This document shows, piece by piece, positions 47,574-56,229 of a stretch of 64,000 nucleotides of DNA. Position numbers and translations under genes: made by a program. Numbering within the stretch: the first letter of the stretch is position 1; the number at the start of each line of letters is the position of its first letter. The stretch lies in contig NZ_JACSQS010000004.1 of NCBI RefSeq assembly GCF_014836545.1, forward strand, positions 132,204-196,203. Reading direction: 5' to 3'. A model generated the notes under the pieces. It had not been told where the DNA came from and did no database searches. It was given only the letters and a program-made list of their open reading frames with translations. This DNA is from Stenotrophomonas lacuserhaii (GTDB lineage Bacteria; Pseudomonadota; Gammaproteobacteria; Xanthomonadales; Xanthomonadaceae).

Positions 47574-47772
47574 GAGGGCACTCCGGGAGGGGCCGCGCCA
47601 GACGCGGCGGCAAGAGGGAAGGCGACCGCTGCTGGTGACCGCCTTGGCCGGCTGACCGTAGCGCTGCCATATGACAGCAGGAAATGACCAGATACCTTTC
47701 ATAAACAACGTTTGGTTATATGTTGGTGAGGGCAATTGACCTACAGTGGTTTTCCCTACCGAGCCGCCTGCC
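47574..47772. promoter_or_regulatory. cysK/cysB divergent regulatory region
   Basis: A 199-base gap between the divergent genes contains a clearly AT-rich island (about 47675-47745) in otherwise GC-rich DNA, including the stretches CATAAACAACGTTTGGTTAT and CAATTGACC. CysB binds such regions in front of cysteine genes, so it most likely holds the operators and both promoters. I cannot place exact -10 and -35 boxes. Confidence 0.5.
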
Positions 47773-48756
47773 ATGACGCTGACCCAGCTCCGCTATCTGG
47801 TCGCCATCGCCGACGCCGAGCTGAACATCACGCTCGCCGCCTCGCGCGTGCATGCCACCCAACCCGGACTGTCCAAGCAGCTCAAACAGCTGGAGGATGA
47901 ACTGGGCTTCCTGCTGTTCGTGCGGCGCGGCCGCAGCCTGGAATCGGTCACTCCGGCCGGGGTGGAAGTGATCAGCCGCTCCCGCGCGGTGCTCGCCGAA
48001 GCCAACAACATCCGCACTTACGCCGCCAACCAGCGGCGCGAGAGCCAGGGCCAGCTGGTGCTGACCACGACCCACACGCAGGCACGGTTCGTGCTGCCGC
48101 CGGCGGTGGCACGGATCAAGCAGGCCTATCCGCAGGTGAGCGTCCACCTGCAGCAGGCCGCTGAAAGCGACGCGCTGGACCTGCTCAGCCAGGGCGATGC
48201 GGACATCGCCATCATCAGTACCGCCGGTGGCGAACCGAGTGCCGGGATCGCGGTGCCGCTGTACCGCTGGCGCCGTCTGGTGCTGGTGCCCAAGGGCCAC
48301 CCGCTGGACCGCGCCGGCCGCGCCCCGGACCTGGCCGCGTTGGCCGCCCATCCGCTGATCAGCTACGAATCGTCCACGCGTGCGGCCTCTTCGCTGCAGC
48401 GGGCCTTTGCCGGATCCGGGCTGGAGCCGGACATCGCGCTGACCGCGCTGGATGCCGACCTGATCAAGACCTACGTGCGCAGCGGGGTGGGCGTGGGCCT
48501 GCTGGCTGAAATGGCGGTCAGTGCCGCCGACCACGACCTGCGCGCCTGGGTGGCGCCGGCGCCGATCGCCGAATGCATCGCCTGGGCGGTGCTGCCGCGT
48601 GACCGCGTCCTGCGCGACTACGCGCTGGAACTGGTGCACGTGCTCGCCCCGCAGATCGACCCGCGCGATCTGCGCCGGGTACTGGATGGCAACCAGGCCG
48701 CGAACTGGCCGCTGCCGCCTACGTGGGAATCGTTGACCCAGACCATTACGTCCTGA
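47773..48756 (+). CDS. cysB: LysR-type regulator CysB
   Basis: A 327-residue LysR-family regulator. The N-terminal winged helix-turn-helix (MTLTQLRYLVAIADAELNITLAASRVHATQPGLSK) and the inducer-binding part are of CysB type: TTTHTQARFVLPPAV, the SxxR-like QQAAESDALDLL segment and YESSTRAAS. CysB activates sulfur assimilation genes when N-acetylserine is present. ATG 47773 is chosen; the upstream in-frame ATG at 47746 lies in the AT-rich control region. Confidence 0.93.
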   Translation: MTLTQLRYLVAIADAELNITLAASRVHATQPGLSKQLKQLEDELGFLLFVRRGRSLESVTPAGVEVISRSRAVLAEANNIRTYAANQRRESQGQLVLTTTHTQARFVLPPAVARIKQAYPQVSVHLQQAAESDALDLLSQGDADIAIISTAGGEPSAGIAVPLYRWRRLVLVPKGHPLDRAGRAPDLAALAAHPLISYESSTRAASSLQRAFAGSGLEPDIALTALDADLIKTYVRSGVGVGLLAEMAVSAADHDLRAWVAPAPIAECIAWAVLPRDRVLRDYALELVHVLAPQIDPRDLRRVLDGNQAANWPLPPTWESLTQTITS

Positions 48757-48787
48757 CCGGATCCATCGGGGGAGGCGCTGCGCTCGC

Positions 48788-48800
48788 CGACCTTGGGTCG
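48788..48800. repeat. Degenerate SMAG-like palindrome after cysB
   Basis: CGACC-TTG-GGTCG is a small perfect stem within a block that repeats the CGCTGCGCTCGCCGACC wording of the other SMAG elements. The 260-base gap to the RND adaptor gene has no other clear structure. Confidence 0.4.
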
Positions 48801-49016
48801 ACGCTGCCGGTGAGGGCGGGTCGGCGCTGCCACGCTCTGCCGCGACCGTCGAGCCCGACACATCCCGATACACGATGACACCCTGGCGCAAGCCCTTGCA
48901 CGGAAAGGGTTCCGGTCGCTATCGCCGGCTGCGTGGGCTGCGGTAAACGCTTGGCACATACGGTCTTCGCATGGCGCCCCCTACACTCGCCGGTCATGCA
49001 GAGGACGGGACTATTC

Positions 49017-50147
49017 ATGGTGGGACGTATCGCAATGGGCACGGCCGTTGGCCTGGCCCTGGTGTTGCTGGCCGGCTGCAAGGGCGAACCGCAGGCGGCG
49101 CGCCGCCAGGGCGCCGATGTGCCGGTCACCGCGCAGGTCGTGGAATCGGCCGCGTGGAGCGATACGTTGCAGGCACTGGGCACGGCCAAGGCACGTGAAT
49201 CGGTGACCATCACCGCCAAGGTCAGCGAGATCATCGAGCAGGTGCACTTCGAAAGTGGCCAGCAGGTGGCTGCCGGCACCCCGCTGGTCACCCTGCGCGG
49301 CCTGGCCCAGCAGGCGGCGCTGACCCAGGCCCAGGCGACCTTCGCCGAAGCCGACCAGCTGTACAAGCGCCAGCGTGAACTGGCCCAGCAGCAACTGGTG
49401 GCCAGTTCCACCCTGGATACCCAGAAGGCGATCCGCGATACCGCCGAAGCGCGGGTGGCGGAAATGCAGGCCGAGATCGGTGATCGCAGCGTGCGTGCAC
49501 CGTTCGCCGGTGTGCTGGGCATCCGCCAGGTGAGCCCGGGCTCGCTGGTGACCCCGACCACGGCGATCGCCACGCTGGACGACATCCAGCGCATGCACGT
49601 GGACTTCCAGGTGCCGGAGGCGGAGCTGTCTTCGCTGGCCAACGGCAACAAGGTCGAAGCCACCAGCGTGGCCTGGCCGGGGCGTACGTTCGAAGGCGAA
49701 GTAACCACCATCGATGCCCGCGTCGACCCGTCCACCCGAGCGGTCACCGTGCGTGCCGACTTCGCCAACGGCGACCACGCACTGCGTCCGGGCATGCTGC
49801 TGGACGTGCGTATCTACCGCCCGGAACGGCAGGCGCTGGTGGTGCCGGAGATCGCCGTGGTGCAGGTGGGCAGGGACTCTTATGTCTACCGGCTGAAGGC
49901 AGACAGCACGGTGGAGCGCGCCGACGTGGTGATCGGATCGCGGCGCGCCGGCGTGGTGGAACTCAAGCAGGGCATCAAGGCCGGCGAGCGCATCATCGTG
50001 GACGGCACCGGCAAGCTGCGTCCCGGCCTGAAGGTCGATGCGCAGCCGGTACCGCCAGTGGATGCACCGGAGCCGGAAAAACTGCCGCCACCGCCGGCAG
50101 CGCCGGCCTCGGACGCGCCCGTCGCACCGGCCGGTAACGGCGGATGA
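49017..50147 (+). CDS. RND efflux periplasmic adaptor (SmeM-like)
   Basis: A 376-residue lipoprotein membrane-fusion protein. The signal peptide ends in a lipobox (LVLLAGCKG), so it is anchored at Cys22. A barrel-sandwich (VTITAKVSEIIEQVHFESGQQV), an alpha-hairpin (AQATFAEADQLYKRQRELAQQQLV) and a beta-barrel (MHVDFQVPEAEL) follow, and the C-terminal 30 residues are Pro-rich. ATG 49017 is preferred; ATG 48996 lacks a ribosome binding site. Gene position relative to pilQ and the absence of an outer-membrane channel suit SmeM of S. maltophilia; the symbol is an inference and left blank. Confidence 0.9.
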   Translation: MVGRIAMGTAVGLALVLLAGCKGEPQAARRQGADVPVTAQVVESAAWSDTLQALGTAKARESVTITAKVSEIIEQVHFESGQQVAAGTPLVTLRGLAQQAALTQAQATFAEADQLYKRQRELAQQQLVASSTLDTQKAIRDTAEARVAEMQAEIGDRSVRAPFAGVLGIRQVSPGSLVTPTTAIATLDDIQRMHVDFQVPEAELSSLANGNKVEATSVAWPGRTFEGEVTTIDARVDPSTRAVTVRADFANGDHALRPGMLLDVRIYRPERQALVVPEIAVVQVGRDSYVYRLKADSTVERADVVIGSRRAGVVELKQGIKAGERIIVDGTGKLRPGLKVDAQPVPPVDAPEPEKLPPPPAAPASDAPVAPAGNGG

Positions 50148-53100
50148 AACTCTCCAACATCTCCATCCAGCGGCCGGTCTTCGCCGTGGTGATGAGCCTG
50201 CTGCTGATCGTGCTCGGCATCATGTCGTTCACCCGGCTGACGCTGCGCGAACTGCCGGCCATCGATCCACCGGTGGTGTCGGTATCGGTGGACTATCCAG
50301 GCGCATCGGCGGCGGTGATCGAAAGCCGGGTCACCCAGGTGCTGGAAGATTCCCTGTCGGGCATCGAAGGCATCGACATGATCAACGCGCGCAGCACCAA
50401 CGGCCGCGCGCAGATCAGCCTGGAGTTCACCAGCAACCGCGATATCGAAGCGGCTGCCAACGATGTGCGCGACGCGGTCAGCGGCGTGGCTGACCGCATG
50501 CCCGACGAGGCGCGCGCGCCGGAGATCGAGAAGGCCAACAGCGATGACGAAGCCATCATCTGGTTCAACCTGTCCTCGTCCAACATGGACACGCTGGCCC
50601 TCAGCGATTACGCCGAACGCTACGTCGTGGACCGCTTTGCCAGCCTGGACGGTGTATCGCAGGTGCGCATCGGCGGCCGCCAGCGCTATGCAATGCGGAT
50701 CTGGCTGGACCGCGACCAACTGGCCGCGCGTGGGCTGACCACCGGCGATGTGGAAACCGCGCTGCGCAATGAAAACGTGGAACTGCCGGCCGGCCGCATC
50801 GAGTCGGCCGACCGCGATTTCACCCTGCGTGTGGAGCGCAACTACGTGAAGCCGGAAGACTTCGCGACCATCCCGCTGGGCAAGGGCAGCGATGGCTACG
50901 TGGTGCGCATGGGCGACGTGGCCAAGATCGAGCTGGCTTCGGCCGAACGCCGTGCCTATTACCGCAGCAACGGCGAACCCGGCGTGGGCCTGGGCATCGT
51001 CAAGACCTCCACCGCCAACGCACTGGACGTGACGCGGCTGGCCCGCGCGCAGGCCGACCGCATCGCCGAAACCCTGCCGCAGGGCACGCAGATCGCGGTG
51101 ACATTCGACAACACCACCTTCATCGAAGCGGCGGTGGACCGCGTCTACGCCACGCTGGTGGAAGCGATGCTGCTGGTGCTGGTGGTGATCTGGCTGTTCC
51201 TGGGTAGTTTCCGCGCCGCGCTGATCCCGGCGGTCACCGTGCCGGTGTGCCTGGTGGCGGCGTTCATCGCGCTGTACGCCTTCGATTTCTCGATCAACCT
51301 GCTGACCCTGCTGGCACTGGTGCTGTGCATCGGGCTGGTGGTGGACGATGCGATCGTGGTGGTGGAAAACGTGCAGCGCCGCATCGACCTGGGCGAACCG
51401 CCGCTGGTGGCGTCCAAGCGCGGCACCGCGCAGGTGGCCTTCGCGGTGATCGCCACCACCGCCGTACTGGTGGCAGTGTTCCTGCCGGTCGGTTTCCTGG
51501 AAGGCAACACCGGGCGATTGTTCCGCGAACTGGCGGTGGCGCTGGCGGCCGCCGTGGCGTTGTCCGCGTTCGTGGCGCTGACGCTGACCCCGATGATGGC
51601 CTCCAAGCTGCTCAAGCCGCACACCGGCCAGGCCCCGCGTGGCCTGTACGGGGTGATCAACCGCAACCTGGAAAAACTCGCCGGCGGCTACGGACGCGTG
51701 CTGGACCGCCACGTGGACCGTACCTGGATCTACCTGCTGGTGATGGCGGCCACGCTGTTTGCCAGCTGGTTGCTGATCAAGCACCTGCCGTCCGAACTGG
51801 CGCCCGCCGAAGACCGCGGCTCGTTCCAGATCATGATCGATGGCCCCGAAGGTGCAGGCTTCGACTACACGGTTGGCCAGGTACAGGAAGTGGAGGCGAT
51901 CGTTGCCAAGCATGTGGGCGAAGACCGCCCGATCGTGCGCGCCAATCCACGCGTGCCGGGCGGCTGGGGGTCCAGCGAGGAAATGCACACCGGTCGCATC
52001 AGCGTGTTCCTGCAGCCATGGCGCGAACGCTCCACCTCCACCCCGGAAGTGGCCGATGCACTGCAGAAGGACCTTGATGCCGTGCGCGGCGTGCGCGTGC
52101 GCACGCAGGTCGGCGGTGGCCTGGTGCGCAGCGGCGGCCAGCCGTTCCAGATCGTGCTGGGCGGGCCGGAATATGCAGAAATCGCCCAGTGGCGCGACCG
52201 TATCCTGCTGCGCATGGCCGACAACCCCGGCCTGGTCGGCGTGGATTCGGATTACAAGGAAACCCGCCCGCAGATGCGGGTGAACATCGACCGCCAGCGC
52301 GCGGCCGACCTGGGCGTACCGGTGACGGCGATCGGTTCGGCACTGGAAACCATGATGGGATCGCGCCGGGTCACCACCTTCGTCGACAACGGCGAAGAGT
52401 ACGACGTGCTGGTGCAGGCCGGCCGCGACGGGCGCGCCACGCCGGCCGACCTGGCCGCCATCCGGGTGCGCTCCAGCTCCGGTGAGCTGGTCCCGCTGTC
52501 CAACCTGGTCACGCTGAGCGAAGTCGCTGAAGCCGGTTCGCTGAACCGGTTCAACCGCCTGCGCTCGATCACCATCAGTGCCGGCCTTGCGCCCGGCTAT
52601 CCGCTCGGCGAAGCCATCGCCTGGGCCCAGGGGGTCACCCGTGAGGAGCTGCCGCAGCATGCGCAGATCAGCTGGAAGGGCGAATCGCGCGAGTACCTGA
52701 GTTCAGGTGGGGCGGTATTGCTGACCTTCGCGATGGCCCTGCTGGTGGTCTATCTGGTGCTGGCCGCGCAGTTTGAAAGCTTCATCCATCCGCTGACCAT
52801 CATGCTGACCGTGCCGCTGGGCGTGCTCGGTGCGCTGGTGGGGTTGTGGGTGAGCGGTGGCACGGTGAACCTGTTCAGCCAGATCGGCATCGTGATGCTG
52901 GTGGGCCTGGCAGCGAAGAACGGGATCCTGATCGTGGAGTTCGCCAACCAGCTGCGCGATGAGGGACGCACGGTACGCGAGGCGATCATCGAATCGGCGC
53001 GCGTGCGCCTGCGCCCGATCCTGATGACTTCCATCGCCACGGTGGTCGGTGCGATCCCGCTGGTGGTCGCCGGCGGGCCGGGTTCGGCCAGCCGTGGCAC

Positions 53101-53269
53101 CATCGGCGTGGTGATCATCTTCGGTGTGACCCTGTCCACCTTCCTGTCGCTGTTCGTGGTGCCGGCGTTCTACGCCCGCCTGGCGCCATTCACGCGTTCG
53201 CCTGAAGCGGTGGCGCGCGAGCTGGAGCAGCAGGAGAAGGACACCCCATCGGTGGGCGGCCACGCCTGA
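50144..53269 (+). CDS. RND efflux permease (SmeN-like)
   Basis: A 1041-residue proton-driven resistance-nodulation-division pump with 12 membrane helices and two large periplasmic loops. The proton-relay motif is in helix 4, LCIGLVVDDAIVVVENVQR, and the porter start is MKLSNISIQRPVFAVVMSLLLIVLG. The second half has LVGLAAKNGILIVEFANQLRDEG. Its start lies in the adaptor stop (ATGA). No TolC-like gene follows, so an outer-membrane channel must come from elsewhere in the genome. The short final tail (EQQEKDTPSVGGHA) is not conserved. Substrates cannot be predicted. Confidence 0.94.
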   Translation: MKLSNISIQRPVFAVVMSLLLIVLGIMSFTRLTLRELPAIDPPVVSVSVDYPGASAAVIESRVTQVLEDSLSGIEGIDMINARSTNGRAQISLEFTSNRDIEAAANDVRDAVSGVADRMPDEARAPEIEKANSDDEAIIWFNLSSSNMDTLALSDYAERYVVDRFASLDGVSQVRIGGRQRYAMRIWLDRDQLAARGLTTGDVETALRNENVELPAGRIESADRDFTLRVERNYVKPEDFATIPLGKGSDGYVVRMGDVAKIELASAERRAYYRSNGEPGVGLGIVKTSTANALDVTRLARAQADRIAETLPQGTQIAVTFDNTTFIEAAVDRVYATLVEAMLLVLVVIWLFLGSFRAALIPAVTVPVCLVAAFIALYAFDFSINLLTLLALVLCIGLVVDDAIVVVENVQRRIDLGEPPLVASKRGTAQVAFAVIATTAVLVAVFLPVGFLEGNTGRLFRELAVALAAAVALSAFVALTLTPMMASKLLKPHTGQAPRGLYGVINRNLEKLAGGYGRVLDRHVDRTWIYLLVMAATLFASWLLIKHLPSELAPAEDRGSFQIMIDGPEGAGFDYTVGQVQEVEAIVAKHVGEDRPIVRANPRVPGGWGSSEEMHTGRISVFLQPWRERSTSTPEVADALQKDLDAVRGVRVRTQVGGGLVRSGGQPFQIVLGGPEYAEIAQWRDRILLRMADNPGLVGVDSDYKETRPQMRVNIDRQRAADLGVPVTAIGSALETMMGSRRVTTFVDNGEEYDVLVQAGRDGRATPADLAAIRVRSSSGELVPLSNLVTLSEVAEAGSLNRFNRLRSITISAGLAPGYPLGEAIAWAQGVTREELPQHAQISWKGESREYLSSGGAVLLTFAMALLVVYLVLAAQFESFIHPLTIMLTVPLGVLGALVGLWVSGGTVNLFSQIGIVMLVGLAAKNGILIVEFANQLRDEGRTVREAIIESARVRLRPILMTSIATVVGAIPLVVAGGPGSASRGTIGVVIIFGVTLSTFLSLFVVPAFYARLAPFTRSPEAVARELEQQEKDTPSVGGHA

Positions 53270-53276
53270 CCGGGTA

Positions 53277-53407
53277 GTGACGGCCGCTGGCCGTCATGCC
53301 CGACCTTGCCCCGGTGGGTGACAACCCCGGCTCCGGTGGGTGACGACCGTTGGTCGTCACAGCTTCTGATGGACCAGGGCCATGACGACCCACGGTCGTC
53401 ACCCACC
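53277..53407. repeat. Triple SMAG/REP cluster
   Basis: Three palindromes follow the RND stop: TGACGGCC-GCT-GGCCGTCA (53278-53296), GTGACGACC-GTT-GGTCGTCAC (53340-53360) and TGACGACC-CAC-GGTCGTCA (53383-53401). The second and third are themselves arranged as a larger inverted repeat, since GGTGGGTGACGACC (53335-53348) is the complement of 53394-53407. The 221-base gap to the next gene holds only these. Confidence 0.85.
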
Positions 53408-53490
53408 AAGAGTTCCATTCGCCAGCTAGAATCAACCCGGTTCCCTTCAGCCGACGGGACGTCCCTTGTTCCGCCGACTGGAGAGAGCGC

Positions 53491-54996
53491 GTGGAAGCAG
53501 CCGTACATTTCATCAACAGCATCATCTGGAGCAAGGCGCTGATCTTCATGTGCCTTGCCGCCGGCCTGTATTTCAGTGCCCGGACCCGTTTCATGCAGAT
53601 CCGCGGGTTCTTCGAAATGTGCCGGCTTACCGTGTCCGGCGAGAAGTCCGATGCGGGTGTGTCCTCGTTCCAGGCACTGGCCATGTCGATGGCCGGCCGC
53701 ATGGGCATCGGCAACATCGCCGGCGTCGCCACCGCCATCGCCTTCGGTGGCCCAGGCGCCATCTTCTGGATGTGGGTGATGGGCTTCCTGGGCGCCTCCA
53801 CGTCCTACATCGAATGTACGCTGGCGCAGATCTACAAGAGCAAGGACGCCGAAGGGCGCTACCGTGGCGGCCCGGCGTACTACATCGAAAAGGCCATGGG
53901 CCTGAAGTGGTATGCGATGGCCTTCGCGCTGGCCACGATCGTCGCCGCCGGCTTCCTGATGCCCGGCGTGCAGGCCAATGCCATCGCCGACAGCATCGTC
54001 AACGCCTGCCGCGGTGGCGCCCTGTGCGGCCCGCTGGATGGCCAGGTGTTCGGCATGGAGCAGGTGCAGGCGATGAAACTCGGCATCGGCGTGGTGGTCG
54101 CGCTGCTGCTGGGCGTGGTCATCTTCGGCGGCGTCAAGCGCATCGCCAGCTTTGCTGAAATCGTGGTGCCGTTCATGGCCGCCGGCTTCATTCTGATGGC
54201 CATCACCATCATGGTGCTCAATGCCGAGCGCGTGCCGGAAATGTTCGGCATCATCTTCGACAGCGCGTTCGGAACCCATGCCGCGTTCGGCGCGATGATG
54301 GGCCTGGCGGTGGAGTGGGGCGTCAAGCGCGGCATCTACGCCAATGAAGCAGGCCAGGGCACGGCACCGCACGCCGCAGCCGCCTCGGAGGTTTCCCATC
54401 CGGCCAAGCAGGGCTACGTGCAGGCCTTCGCGGTCTACTTCGACACCATGATGGTGTGCACCTCCACCGCCTTCCTGATCCTGGCGGCCGGCACCTACAA
54501 CGTGTACTCGCCGGAAGCCGGTGCAGCGCCCATCTTCCAGGGGCTTGCCGGCATCGCCGAAGGCGCCGGCTACGCGCAGGCCGCCGTGGAAAGCGTCATC
54601 CCCGGGTTTGGCGCGGCGTTCGTTGCGGTGGCGATCTTCTTCTTCGCCTTCACCACGATCATGGCCTATTACTACATGGCCGAAACCAACCTGACCTACC
54701 TCAACAACAACGCCAAGCGTCCGCTGACGGTGCTGGTGCTGCGGCTGGGCATCATCGGCATGGTGATCTTCGGTGCCGTGCACAACGCACAGCTGGCCTG
54801 GGCGCTGGGCGATATCGGCGTCGGCCTGATGGCCTGGCTGAACATCGTGGCGATCCTCATCGTGCAGAAGCCTGCGATGATTGCCCTGCGTGATTATGAG
54901 CGGCAGAAGAAGCTGGGCCTTGACCCGACCTTCGACCCTGTCGCACTGGGCATCAAGAATGCCGATTTCTGGCAGAAGAAACAGGAAGCAGCGTAA
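53491..54996 (+). CDS. AGCS-family alanine/glycine:sodium symporter
   Basis: A 501-residue symporter of the alanine/glycine:cation family with about ten to twelve hydrophobic segments. The family signature region GIGNIAGVATAIAFGGPGAIFWMW lies near residues 71-94, followed by the RGGPAYYIEKAMG and GTAPHAAAASEVSHPAKQG motifs. GTG 53491 is the start, with GGAGAGAG before it. The protein is paralogous to the one at 56230, and they flank a methyltransferase gene. Confidence 0.92.
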   Translation: MEAAVHFINSIIWSKALIFMCLAAGLYFSARTRFMQIRGFFEMCRLTVSGEKSDAGVSSFQALAMSMAGRMGIGNIAGVATAIAFGGPGAIFWMWVMGFLGASTSYIECTLAQIYKSKDAEGRYRGGPAYYIEKAMGLKWYAMAFALATIVAAGFLMPGVQANAIADSIVNACRGGALCGPLDGQVFGMEQVQAMKLGIGVVVALLLGVVIFGGVKRIASFAEIVVPFMAAGFILMAITIMVLNAERVPEMFGIIFDSAFGTHAAFGAMMGLAVEWGVKRGIYANEAGQGTAPHAAAASEVSHPAKQGYVQAFAVYFDTMMVCTSTAFLILAAGTYNVYSPEAGAAPIFQGLAGIAEGAGYAQAAVESVIPGFGAAFVAVAIFFFAFTTIMAYYYMAETNLTYLNNNAKRPLTVLVLRLGIIGMVIFGAVHNAQLAWALGDIGVGLMAWLNIVAILIVQKPAMIALRDYERQKKLGLDPTFDPVALGIKNADFWQKKQEAA

Positions 54997-55830
54997 GTGA
55001 ACAACCCCTGGAACAACCGTCGTCCGTCCGCGCGTCCGCCGCGCGCCACCCCGCTGCCGCGCGCTGATGCGCCGGCAACGCCGGCAGCGCGCGGCAATGG
55101 CGACGAACTGCGCCTGTTCGGCGTCAATGCCGTGCTGGCCGCCTTCAACCAGCGCCCGCAGGCAGTTCGCAAGATCTACCTGCTGGAAGGCCTGATCCCG
55201 CGCATGCAGCCGCTGCTGAAGTGGTGCGTGGCCAACCGGATCGGCTATCGCGTGGTGGAAGACGGGGACCTGAACAAGCTGTCCGGCACCACCCACCACG
55301 AAGGCGTGGTGGCCGATGTGCAGCGCGCACCGGTGCTGGAGCTGTCGCAGTGGTTGCAGCAGTTGCCCGAAGGCCCGGTGCTGGCGCTGTGGCTGGACGG
55401 CGTGGGCAACCCGCACAACCTGGGCGCGATCCTGCGCTCGGCCGCGCATTTCGGCGTCGGTGGGCTGCTGCTGGCCGAAGGCAGCACGCTGGGCATTTCC
55501 GGCGCTGCCGCACGCGTGGCTGAAGGCGGTGCCGAAGCGGTGCCGCTGGTGCAGTTGCCGGCCACCGCCGAGGCGATGGCGCAGCTGCGCCAGGCCGGCT
55601 TCAGCCTCGCGGCTACCCTGGTCGAAGGGGGCAGCAACGTGTTCGCTGCCGACCTGCCGCAGCGACTGGTCTACGTGATGGGCGCCGAAGCCGAAGGCAT
55701 GGACCGGGCCCTGGCCGCGGCGTGCGACCTGCAGGTCTCGATTCCCGGCAGCGGGGCGGTGGAAAGCCTCAATGTGGCGTCGGCAACGGCCGTGTTGCTG
55801 GCCCAGTGGTCGCGTTCCCGTATTGCCTGA
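54997..55830 (+). CDS. TrmH/SpoU-family RNA 2'-O-methyltransferase
   Basis: A 277-residue SPOUT methyltransferase that transfers a methyl group from S-adenosylmethionine to ribose 2'-OH in rRNA or tRNA. Motif 1 is LDGVGNPHNLGAILRSAAHFG, motif 2 VYVMGAEAEGMD, and motif 3 IPGSGAVESLNVASATAVLL. The first 35 residues are basic and Pro-rich and may be disordered; an N-terminal RNA-binding domain (LRLFGVNAVLAAFNQRP) follows. GTG 54997 is the codon directly after the upstream stop, so the two genes are coupled. The target nucleotide is unknown. Confidence 0.9.
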   Translation: MNNPWNNRRPSARPPRATPLPRADAPATPAARGNGDELRLFGVNAVLAAFNQRPQAVRKIYLLEGLIPRMQPLLKWCVANRIGYRVVEDGDLNKLSGTTHHEGVVADVQRAPVLELSQWLQQLPEGPVLALWLDGVGNPHNLGAILRSAAHFGVGGLLLAEGSTLGISGAAARVAEGGAEAVPLVQLPATAEAMAQLRQAGFSLAATLVEGGSNVFAADLPQRLVYVMGAEAEGMDRALAAACDLQVSIPGSGAVESLNVASATAVLLAQWSRSRIA

Positions 55831-55972
55831 CCCTGCGCTTGTCTTTCATCCCATGGCCGGCGGCCGCAGCAGATAGCACGCTGTAGGCGCGGCATCGCAT
55901 TGTCTCTGCGGTGTTGTTGGCCGGTGCATCCGCTGGATGCCGCCCGTCGCGTGGGATGGGTCGCTGCGGCAG

Positions 55973-56003
55973 CCCGGCCGACTTCACGGCCGGGTTCTTT
56001 TTC
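55973..56003 (+). terminator. Rho-independent terminator in the leader region of the second AGCS gene
   Basis: An 8-bp stem (CCCGGCCG / CGGCCGGG) with an ACTTCA loop is followed by TTCTTTTTC. It lies 143 bases after the methyltransferase stop and 227 before the next start, so it ends either the upstream operon or a separate short transcript. Confidence 0.8.
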
Positions 56004-56229
56004 GCCTGCCCGTGTCAGCCCTCGTCGGCCGCGGCGTCAGCAGCACCTGCACGCAGGCCACGTCGCTGCCGCTCTGCGGCGAAGGATAGATCCCGACCGC
56101 TTCGACCGCGCCAATGCCCACCACGGGGGCGTCCCTCCTTCGGCGCGAATTTCACAGCTTTCCTGATTGTTGGCGCTTCCTGCGCTGGGCAGTGTGGACA
56201 CCACCCCCTCTGCCTCATGGAGTTGAGTC

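Noticed and set aside
56120..56165. GCCGAAGGAG on the minus strand, resembling part of a glycine riboswitch core, next to an AGCS transporter gene
   Set aside because: It is on the opposite strand to the transporter, the GGAGAG partner sequence is missing and the expected P1 and P3 stems are not seen, so it is chance similarity.
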